From: Flavobacteriales bacterium
Lineage (GTDB): Bacteria > Bacteroidota > Bacteroidia > Flavobacteriales > Crocinitomicaceae
Length of the DNA: 9,358 nucleotides
NCBI GenBank assembly: GCA_947375085.1
Contig: CANCEQ010000123.1
Span: 1-9,358 of the forward strand
Reading direction: 5' to 3'
Shown here: positions 1 through 7,600 of the stretch, in pieces
Numbering within the stretch: the stretch's first letter is position 1
Layout of the letters: each line of letters opens with the position of its first letter
Notes under the pieces: generated by a model
Told to the model about the DNA's origin: nothing
The model's database searches: none
What the model saw: only the letters and a program-made list of their open reading frames with translations
Position numbers and translations under genes: made by a program

Positions 1-2103
1 TTTAGAAATTGGAGTTGTTGTAAAATCTTCATATCCACTGTATAAATTCTCAGCAATTTCTTGTGATGGATAAATCAGTATTTGATCATTTTCAGGCATC
101 CCTTTTTCTAATTTAGAAAGGAAATTATCTACACCAGAGTAATACGATACAGATCCTCTTCGAGCAGATACAAAAATGATCAAATCATTTACATTAGAAT
201 TTTTATTAATGGCAAAAAAGTCTTCTGTATCATCCAATTGAACAAATGTTACTTCAGCAAAAATTTTCACTTTTTTAACCACTCGAACAATCGAATCGTG
301 AATTTCATGACGACCATAAACTTCTATTTTGATGTTCAATTCTTTCCCTAATCTTAAAACTCGTTCTACCCAATTATCAAAACTATGCTCTAAATCTGCA
401 AATTGAGGACATATCAAAACGATTTTAGAATAAGAAACGAATGCTTTTTCTAATTGACAAAAGAAAACAGTTTTATCACACACATCTAACAAATGTTCTC
501 GGTCATCGCCAACAATACGTTTCAATAAATTCATTTTCTTACTGTCGTTTAAAACAACAATATCTGTAAATAATTCTTTTGAAACACGAGCAATACCGGA
601 AGATAAATTATGATCTATGGTTGTAATTACGTTAACAGGGAATTCTCCATCTGAAAAATGTTTTACAATCTCATCCATTTCCTTGCGAGAAGTTCTAATT
701 CTCTGTTCAGCTTCTTTATTATTGGGTAAAACACTGACAACTGAAATCGGATTTAAAACCCGTTTATCAGTTATCATTACACTTAAATCGATTAACAACT
801 CATTCTCTTTCAGTTCATTAATAGCAATCAATAAATGTTGATTTCTAGAAACTCTTTTCTTTTCCGGCTCTTCTCCACTTTCTGCTAATTGAATCAATAA
901 TTTTTTTCCAGCATGTTCAGAAACGAAAGAAGCAACCATACAAGTTACTAAAATCAATAAAATAGTTCCGTTAACAACTTGAGCATTCAGAATGCCTTTT
1001 TGAAAACCTACCATTATAATAGCTAAAGTTGCAGCTGCGTGTGCAGTACTTAATCCAAAAATAACTTGACGTTCAACGTTTGTCATTTTAAAGATTAACT
1101 GCGTTACAAAAGCCGCCAACCATTTACTAAATAAGGCAAAAGAGGTTAAAACCCCTGCCACAATTAACGCCCAAGGACCATGAAAAAGCACCTTGTAATC
1201 CACTACCATTCCTACAGAAATCAGGAAAAAAGGGATAAATAAAGCATTTCCAATAAAATCAATTCGATTCATTAAAGCAGAAGAATGAGGTATTAACTTA
1301 TTCAGTACCAAACCAGCTACGAAAGCACCAATAATATGCTCAACACCAGCCATTTCTGCTAAGAAAGCAGCAAAAAAGATAACCGATAAAACAAAGATGT
1401 AATGAGATGTTTTTTCACTTTCAAGTTTACTAAAAAACCAACGCGCAATCCTTGGAATAATGTAAAACATAATAAAAGTGAAAATCGCCAATGACGTAAT
1501 TAATCGCACCCAAAAAGCCATATCCAAATTACCATCAGCAGAACTGGAAATAATAGCTAGGATAATTAATACCGCAGTGTCAGTTAAAATTGTACCTCCG
1601 ACTGCAACTGCTACGACTTGATTTTTAGAAATACCTAATCGACTAATAATTGGATATGCAACCAGTGTATGAGTTGCAAACATACTTGCAGTTAATATAC
1701 TTGCTACAGGACTCAATCCCAAACCAAACAAGCAAATAGGATAACCGAGTGTAATCGGAATAATAAAAGTCAAGAAACCAAAAACAAAACTCTTCTTACG
1801 GTACTTTTTAAATTGAGACATGTCCAATTCGAGTCCCGCCATAAACATAATGTACAGCAATCCAATGACAGAAAATAACTTTACAGAACCATCCGATTCC
1901 AATAGTTTCGCCCCAATTAATCCGATACCATTTGGACCGATAATTACTCCTGATAAAATCAAACCAATGATCGAAGGAATCTTTACTTTTCGAAGTAAAA
2001 TAGGTGAAAGAAGAATGATAAATAAAATGGTTGAAAATATTAAAACAGGATTTCTCAATGGAAAGTGAAACTCCTCTAATAAGTGCTTAAAAAAACTTTC
2101 CAT
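1..2103 (-). CDS. Cation:proton antiporter (CPA2, Kef/NapA-like) with C-terminal USP-like region; partial, C-terminus off left edge
   Basis: Reading the minus strand from the ATG at 2103 gives 701 uninterrupted codons running off the left edge, so the C-terminus is missing. An in-frame TAG two codons upstream makes this the only plausible start. Residues about 15-395 are highly hydrophobic and form roughly 12 membrane segments. They carry family-typical stretches: IGLILSGVIIGPNGIG (46-61), FMAGLELDM (87-95), GGTILTDTAVLIILAI (169-184), HIIGAFVAGLVLN (256-268) and PFFLISVGM (291-299). Residues about 420-701 are soluble and resemble the universal-stress-like cytosolic region often fused to such antiporters. 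By family knowledge it exchanges Na+ or K+ for H+ across the inner membrane; the ion cannot be read from sequence. The central motif is T174-D175, so the first Asp of the DD pair found in electrogenic members is absent. It is divergent from mgtE, which fits an ion-homeostasis role. Family assignment is firm; substrate is unknown. Confidence 0.93.
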   Translation of the reverse strand, partial: MESFFKHLLEEFHFPLRNPVLIFSTILFIILLSPILLRKVKIPSIIGLILSGVIIGPNGIGLIGAKLLESDGSVKLFSVIGLLYIMFMAGLELDMSQFKKYRKKSFVFGFLTFIIPITLGYPICLFGLGLSPVASILTASMFATHTLVAYPIISRLGISKNQVVAVAVGGTILTDTAVLIILAIISSSADGNLDMAFWVRLITSLAIFTFIMFYIIPRIARWFFSKLESEKTSHYIFVLSVIFFAAFLAEMAGVEHIIGAFVAGLVLNKLIPHSSALMNRIDFIGNALFIPFFLISVGMVVDYKVLFHGPWALIVAGVLTSFALFSKWLAAFVTQLIFKMTNVERQVIFGLSTAHAAATLAIIMVGFQKGILNAQVVNGTILLILVTCMVASFVSEHAGKKLLIQLAESGEEPEKKRVSRNQHLLIAINELKENELLIDLSVMITDKRVLNPISVVSVLPNNKEAEQRIRTSRKEMDEIVKHFSDGEFPVNVITTIDHNLSSGIARVSKELFTDIVVLNDSKKMNLLKRIVGDDREHLLDVCDKTVFFCQLEKAFVSYSKIVLICPQFADLEHSFDNWVERVLRLGKELNIKIEVYGRHEIHDSIVRVVKKVKIFAEVTFVQLDDTEDFFAINKNSNVNDLIIFVSARRGSVSYYSGVDNFLSKLEKGMPENDQILIYPSQEIAENLYSGYEDFTTTPISK

Positions 2104-2129
2104 TCGCTATTTTAGATATTTATAAACCG

Positions 2130-2159
2130 CAAAAATAATCATTCAAAAATGATAACAAA
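2130..2159 (-). promoter_or_regulatory. Candidate Bacteroidota-type promoter of the antiporter gene
   Basis: On the minus strand TTTG (2159-2156) is followed after 18 bp by TATTTTTG (2137-2130). This matches the TTTG / TAnnTTTG pattern of Bacteroidota primary sigma-factor promoters at a good spacing. Transcription would begin near 2124, giving a leader of about 20 nt before the ATG at 2103. A second match to the -7 box, TAAATTTG (2163-2156), lacks a -33 partner at the right distance. Confidence 0.55.
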
Positions 2160-2193
2160 TTTAATAAATATAAATGATGATTTCTTAACATAC

Positions 2194-2210
2194 AAAATGA
2201 AGTTCATTTT
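2194..2210. repeat. 17-bp perfect palindrome (8-bp arms, 1-nt centre) over the mgtE promoter
   Basis: AAAATGAA (2194-2201), a central G (2202) and TTCATTTT (2203-2210) form a perfect inverted repeat. Its right arm overlaps the -33 region proposed for mgtE. It is too AT-rich and too short to be a convincing terminator, and it lies between divergent genes where none is needed, so a regulator-binding site is the more natural reading. Chance palindromes are not rare in AT-rich intergenic DNA. Confidence 0.4.
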
Positions 2211-2231
2211 AGTCTGAAAAACATATCTTTG
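2203..2231 (+). promoter_or_regulatory. Candidate promoter of mgtE
   Basis: The -7 box TATCTTTG (2224-2231) matches TAnnTTTG exactly. The -33 element is weak, a TTC at 2203-2205 with an 18-bp spacer. Transcription would start around 2236-2239, only about 7-10 nt before the ATG at 2246, so the mRNA would be nearly leaderless and has no room for a Mg2+-sensing leader RNA. Confidence 0.5.
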
Positions 2232-2245
2232 TAAAAAATTATCCA

Positions 2246-3598
2246 ATGAGATTTGAAATAACAAAAGACTTTCTTGAAAAATTACGTCAGGCGATTGTTG
2301 ATCAAAACAACGGTTGGATAATTGAACACATTCACGAACTTCACTTTGCCGACATTGCCGATTTATTGGATCGATTAAGCAATGAAGAAGCGAAATACGT
2401 TTATTTCCAACTTTCTGAAGACGTTCAAGCGGATGTTTTAATGGAATTGGAAGAAGACATTCGTGATCGTTTCTTAAGCTCTCTTTCCTCAAAAGAAATT
2501 GCCGATCAATTAGAAAATCTTGATTCGGATGATGCTGCCGATATTTTAGGTGAACTTTCGGACGATAAAATCCAAGAGGTCATTTCTCAAATGGATGATG
2601 ACGAAGCAGCAGAAGATATTGTCGAATTATTAAATTACGATGAAGATACTGCCGGTGGTTTGATGCAGAAAGAGTTCATTCAAGCAAAATTAGATTGGCC
2701 TGTCAATCGTTGTTTGGTTGAATTAAGACGTCAAGCTGAAAATGTTGAGAATGTCTATACGATTTATGTTGTTGATGATTTAAATAAATTGGTTGGTCTT
2801 CTATCATTAAAACGCCTTTTATTTTCGGATGTTAAAACTCATATTCGAGACTTATATCAAAAGAAAAATATCATTTCTGTAAAGACAAGTGATAGCAGCG
2901 AATATGTAGCCAAAATTATGGATAAATACGATCTTGTATCCATTCCTGTTGTCGATTTACAAAATAAATTAGTTGGAAGAATTACGATTGATGACATTGT
3001 CGATATCATCAAAGAAGAAGCAGATAAAGATTTTCAAATGGCTTCTGGTATCTCGGATAGAATTGAATCAAGCTCTTCTGTTTGGCATATTTCTAGAGCA
3101 CGTTTACCTTGGCTTTTAATTGGGATGATTGGTGGAATTTTTGCTGCAAATGTGATTGCTGGTTTTACAAACGAAATTAGTCATATTCCAACTTTAGCGC
3201 TTTTTATTCCATTGATTACAGCGATGGGAGGAAATGTTGGAGTTCAGTCATCCGCTATTGTAGTTCAAGCACTTGCGAAAGACAACGATCATTTCGACCA
3301 TATTAAAACAAAAATTGTCAAAGAAACACTGGTAGGATTATTAAATGGTGTCTTTTTAGCTTCCATTATTTACGGAATCGCTTCGTTTTTCGGAAATTCA
3401 ACGCTTGGCTTTGTAGTAAGTATTTCTCTTTTTGTTGTGATTGTATTTGCAGGACTTTTCGGAACTATAATCCCTTTGATATTAAACAAATACAAAATTG
3501 ATCCAGCTTTAGCTACTGGTCCTTTCGTTACTACTTTGAACGACGTATTAGGATTATTTATTTACTTCACTGTTGGAGCGCTACTTTACAATCTTTAA
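2246..3598 (+). CDS. mgtE: Magnesium transporter/channel MgtE
   Basis: The 450-residue product matches the usual MgtE length and domain order. Residues about 1-130 are the acidic, helical N-domain, with repeated Asp/Glu pairs such as DSDDAAD (93-99) and MDDDEAAED (116-124). Residues about 135-260 hold two CBS domains, the first opening with DTAGGLM (134-140). Residues about 285-450 are the membrane part, with about five helices. Pore signatures are seen in PLITAMGGNVGVQSS (322-336) and in PFVTTLNDVLGLFIYF (426-441); Asp433 aligns with the Mg2+-selective aspartate of the characterised Thermus channel. In the family the N and CBS domains bind Mg2+ and close the pore when cytosolic Mg2+ is high, so control is largely post-translational. 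The nearest in-frame upstream stop is TAG at 2210-2212, with no other ATG between, so the start is secure. It is first in an operon with the dehydrogenase 12 bp downstream. Confidence 0.97.
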   Translation: MRFEITKDFLEKLRQAIVDQNNGWIIEHIHELHFADIADLLDRLSNEEAKYVYFQLSEDVQADVLMELEEDIRDRFLSSLSSKEIADQLENLDSDDAADILGELSDDKIQEVISQMDDDEAAEDIVELLNYDEDTAGGLMQKEFIQAKLDWPVNRCLVELRRQAENVENVYTIYVVDDLNKLVGLLSLKRLLFSDVKTHIRDLYQKKNIISVKTSDSSEYVAKIMDKYDLVSIPVVDLQNKLVGRITIDDIVDIIKEEADKDFQMASGISDRIESSSSVWHISRARLPWLLIGMIGGIFAANVIAGFTNEISHIPTLALFIPLITAMGGNVGVQSSAIVVQALAKDNDHFDHIKTKIVKETLVGLLNGVFLASIIYGIASFFGNSTLGFVVSISLFVVIVFAGLFGTIIPLILNKYKIDPALATGPFVTTLNDVLGLFIYFTVGALLYNL

Positions 3599-3610
3599 AC
3601 TTTCCTTACC

Positions 3611-4546
3611 ATGACGATTCTATTTTTAGATGAAGTGCACGAAATTTTAGCAAACCGTTTAACGGAAGCTGGCCACATCTGTATTCACGCAGAAGAAAAG
3701 TCATTAGATGAATGCTTAAAATTGGTGCAAAATGTAGATGGAATTGTTATTCGTTCTCGTTTTCCGATGAATGAATCGTTTTTAAAACATGCTTCACAAC
3801 TAAAATTCATTGCTCGTTCTGGTGCAGGAATGGAAAACATTAATGTTCCCTATTGTACAGAAAGAGGAATTACTCTTTATAATTCACCTGAAGGAAATAG
3901 AAATGCCGTTGCCGAACATGCTTTGGGGATGTTATTGTCTTTAATGAACAAACTGAACAGTGCTGACCAAGAAGTTCGCAAAGGAAAATGGGATAGAGAA
4001 GGAAACCGAGGAATAGAATTAGATGGAAAAACAGTTGGAATCATCGGCTATGGAAACAATGGAAAAGCCTTTGCAAAGAAATTGAGAGGATTTGATGTAA
4101 ATGTTTTAGCCTATGACAAATACAAACAAAGCTATGGAAGTGATTTCGTAAAAGAATGTACTCTTGATGCCATTTTAGATCAAGCCGATGTAATTAGTTT
4201 TCACATTCCTCAAAACAAAGAAACCCTGTTTTTTGCAAACGATGCCTTTTTCTCTAAAATTGAAAAATCAATTTTCTTATTGAATCTTTCAAGAGGTAAA
4301 ATTGTAGAAACAGAAGCATTAGTTAAAGCCATCGAAAGCGGAAAAGTACTAGGCGCTGGTTTAGATGTTCTAGAATACGAAAAAACAAGCTTTGAATCGT
4401 TTTTTGAACAAGAATTACCTCTTCCTTTCCAATATTTATTGAACTCACCAAAAGTGATTTTAACTCCCCACATCGGAGGTTGGACAAATGAAAGTTACTT
4501 TAAATTGAGTGATGTATTAGCAGATAAAATTTTAGGAGACATTTAG
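3611..4546 (+). CDS. D-isomer-specific 2-hydroxyacid dehydrogenase, phosphoglycerate dehydrogenase-like, without ACT domain
   Basis: The 311-residue protein has both domains of NAD-dependent D-2-hydroxyacid dehydrogenases. The substrate domain includes VIRSR (46-50), like the substrate-binding RSR of SerA, and RSGAGMENINV (69-79). The nucleotide fold starts at GKTVGIIGYGNNG (139-151), a GxGxxG motif, with Asp169 at the end of the second strand favouring NAD over NADP. The catalytic set appears complete: Arg228 in NLSRGK, Glu257 in LDVLEYEK, and His287 in TPHIGG. The spacing from Glu to His is a few residues longer than in E. coli SerA. It lacks the C-terminal regulatory domain of long SerA enzymes. 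It follows mgtE by 12 bp and is probably co-transcribed with it; no serine-biosynthesis gene lies beside it. The reaction could be 3-phosphoglycerate oxidation or hydroxypyruvate/glyoxylate reduction, and sequence alone does not decide. Family certain, substrate uncertain. Confidence 0.9.
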   Translation: MTILFLDEVHEILANRLTEAGHICIHAEEKSLDECLKLVQNVDGIVIRSRFPMNESFLKHASQLKFIARSGAGMENINVPYCTERGITLYNSPEGNRNAVAEHALGMLLSLMNKLNSADQEVRKGKWDREGNRGIELDGKTVGIIGYGNNGKAFAKKLRGFDVNVLAYDKYKQSYGSDFVKECTLDAILDQADVISFHIPQNKETLFFANDAFFSKIEKSIFLLNLSRGKIVETEALVKAIESGKVLGAGLDVLEYEKTSFESFFEQELPLPFQYLLNSPKVILTPHIGGWTNESYFKLSDVLADKILGDI

Positions 4547-4548
4547 TC

Positions 4549-4598
4549 TTCCCCCTTTGGAGGGGGAATAGACTGAGTATGTCGAAGTCAGGGGGAGG
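4549..4598. repeat. Composite GC-rich hairpin plus REP-like palindrome in the convergent gap
   Basis: TTCCCCCT (4549-4556), TTGG loop, AGGGGGAA (4561-4568) form a perfect 8-bp hairpin. It is followed by GACTGAGTATGTCGAAGTC (4571-4589), an imperfect palindrome whose outer GACT/AGTC arms pair and which closely resembles the REP-type motif CTGAGCTTGTCGAAG seen in many genomes. A second GGGGGAGG (4591-4598) follows and could pair with the same C-run as the first G-run. It fills nearly all of the 60 bp between two convergent genes. Neither side has a T-tract, so it is not a canonical intrinsic terminator, though the hairpins may block read-through or protect 3' ends. GC content is strikingly unlike the flanking DNA. 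Confidence 0.75.
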
Positions 4599-4606
4599 AT
4601 AATCCA

Positions 4607-7600
4607 TCATTCTTTCACAACCTTCTGATAACTAGCACCCTTTTCATTCTCTAATTTCACAACATAAACTCCAGGAGCAAAATGATTTGTTTCTACTTTC
4701 GTTTTATCCGTTACTTCTCCTTGATAAATAACTTGACCAACAGCATTTAAAATTTCAAAATGATTTTTTGTACTCTCTTGATTTACAATAAATAACTCGT
4801 TAGATGTAGGATTTGGATAAATAGATATTCCTATAAATTGGTCTAATGAATTTAAACCCAACGTACTGACTTTTAAACAAGAAGAAGTGTCTGAACATCC
4901 GTTTTTAGTGATGATTACTGCGTATTCATGTGTCTTATTTAAAGCTGTATAACTTTGAGCTGTTGCGCCATTTATAGGTTGGTTTCCGTTCGAACAATCT
5001 AACCATTGGTAAGTTGCTCCGCTCACATTTGGTGTAAAAATAGAATGATCGATTGCAACAGTAGTATCTAATAGATTGATTGTTAGGTTCAATGTAATCG
5101 TACTGTCACAACCAGCTTTGTTCGTTAAAACGTATAAATAGGTTCCAGAATTTTTAAAGTTAGTCCCAAACCATTTGAAATTGTTACAAGCTGTTACGTT
5201 TTGTGTTGAGGCTGAACTATTTTTAATGGTTAAGTTAAGTGTTATCGTACTGTCACAACCAGCTTTGTTTGGTACAATATGAGTATGGATTCCACTTGTT
5301 GTATAGGTGTTTCCGAACCAAATATAAGAATTACATGAAGTGATGTTTTGACTTGAGGTAGAACTTTTGTTTATTGTTAAATTTAACGTAATGGTGCTGT
5401 CGCATCCAACTTTATTTATTAAAATATGAGTGTGAGTTCCACTAGTGGTGTAAGTATTTCCAAACCAAGTATAAGAATTACATGAAGTGATGTTTTGACT
5501 TGAGGTAGAACTTTTGTTTATTGTTAAATTAAGCGTAATAGTGCTATCGCATCCAACTTTATTCGTTAAAATATACTGATAAATTCCGCTTGTTGTGTAG
5601 GCATTCCCGAACCAAGTATATGTATCACAAGTTGTTATATTTTTAGTTGAACCTGTACTTTTTAAATGTAAATTTAAGATAACGGTACTATCACAACCAC
5701 TTGTCGTTTTAAGTATATGCGTATAAATTCCACTTGTTGAATAAGTTGTTCCATACCAAACATAATTATTACATGCAGTATCATAAATTGTGGATGAATT
5801 TAAAATTCTTGTGATTCTGCTTCTTGTTAAACCATTGAAAGAATTAAAATTCCCACCTATTAAAATTTTTCCATCACATTGAACAGCAATAGTATTAACA
5901 TTATCATCAGCACCTACAGCGAAATCATAACTAGCATCTAAATTTCCATTCTGATCTATCACTGCTAGTTTATTTCGTGTTCTAGATTGACAGCTCGTAA
6001 AACATCCTCCAATTACAATTTTACCATCTTTTAGTAAATCAAGCGAATAAATTGTTTGCGGATTTATATAATCTTCGGCACTTAATGTTGAATTAAAAGT
6101 ATTATCCAATGATCCATTAGTATTTAATTTAATGATTCCGTTTAATTGTCGATTTAAGGATGAATTAAAAAATAATCCACTTACAATAATTTTACCATCG
6201 CTATAAACTGCGACATTTTGAATATTGCCATTAACCTCCTTTGCTGGTCGAAAAGTAATATCTAAAAATCCATCTGAATCTAATCTTAAAATATTTTTAT
6301 TAGTTAATACATCATACTTTGTAAAGTTTCCACAAACGATGATTTTTCCATCATTTTGAAGAACTATTGAATTTACACAACCATTAGCACCTGTTCCAAA
6401 ATCAAATGAAGAATCAATCGTTCCGTCTGAAAATAAACGAACTATATTATTTTTTGTATAACCATTAAAGCTAGAAAAACATCCACCTAAAATAATATTT
6501 CCATCATTTTGAACAGCGATTGATTGAACATAACCATTCGAACCAAGACCAATTTTAAAAGTTGTATCTACTGAACCATCGGCATTTAATCTAGTAATAT
6601 AATTTCTTGCCAAACTATTGAATACTGTAAATTTTCCTCCTATTAGTATTTTTCCATCTGCTTGAATAGCGATAGCTTGAATGGTTGAATTTGCACCATC
6701 ACCCGAATTAAAAGTATGATCTATTGAACCATCAGAGTTCAAACGAGCTATAGAATTACAAGCTTCTCCATTATAAGAAGTAAAACCTCCTCCAATAAGA
6801 ATTTTACCATCTTGTTGTAAAGCTATCTTTTTAACAAAATCACCAACAACTTCTTTAAGAAACGTTGAGTCTAAAACTCCATCCGAATTTAATCTAGCAA
6901 TATAACTTCTACCCTTATTGTTGTAGCTCGTAAAATTTCCACCGATAAGAATTTTACCATCTTGTTGTAAAGAAATTGAACTTACTGAACCATTTGTTCC
7001 TAGATCAGGAATAAAAGTATTATCTACGGAACCATCCGAATTGATTCTAATCACAGAATTATCAATCGAACCATCAGACTTTAAAAATGTTCCTCCAACC
7101 ATCATTTTACCGTCACTTTGAATTACAATTGATGAAACAAAATAATTACGGTTTGGACTTGAAGTACTTCCTGTATATCTGAATGTATTATCCAAACTTC
7201 CGTCAGTATTTAATCGAACTAAACGAAAAACAAATGCATCATTATAAGATGTAAAATGTCCTCCAATTAATATTTTACCATCATTTTGAATAGTTGAAAT
7301 TGAAACTGTGGCATCTGCTCCATTAGTAGGTGTAAAAGTTGCATCTAATGTTCCATCACTATTTAACCTTGCAACACGATTTCTATTTGGAATATTTGAA
7401 ACATTTGTTTTAAAATTTCCAGTTATTATGATTTTACCATCACTTTGAATAGTTGAAGAATTTACGTTTGCGTTAATAACTGATGCACCAACAAATGAAT
7501 TATCAACAGATCCATCAGAATTGATTCGTGCAATATAATTTCTTGTTATACTATTAAATTCAGTGAAATTTCCACCGACAATAATTTTACCATCGTTTTG

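Noticed and set aside
617..841. Plus-strand open frame of 74 codons
   Set aside because: It lies inside the antiporter gene on the other strand, has no recognisable protein features and no promoter-like sequence; a shadow frame.
1820..2068. Plus-strand open frame of 82 codons
   Set aside because: It is antisense to the membrane segments at the antiporter's N-terminus, and its Asn/Pro/Ile-rich composition is what reverse-strand hydrophobic codons produce.
2139..2492. Minus-strand open frame of 117 codons
   Set aside because: It is antisense to the start of mgtE and covers its promoter; the product shows no family resemblance.
4210..4473. Minus-strand open frame of 87 codons
   Set aside because: It is antisense to the well-supported catalytic half of the dehydrogenase.
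4549..4568. Intrinsic terminator for the mgtE operon or the repeat-protein gene
   Set aside because: The hairpin is strong, but neither strand has a T-tract after it, so a canonical intrinsic terminator is not supported; it is kept as a hairpin/REP-like element.
5069..5785. Regular direct repeats that might suggest a CRISPR or satellite array
   Set aside because: The repeat stays in one reading frame, encodes a known type of protein module, and has a 147-bp unit with no unique spacers.
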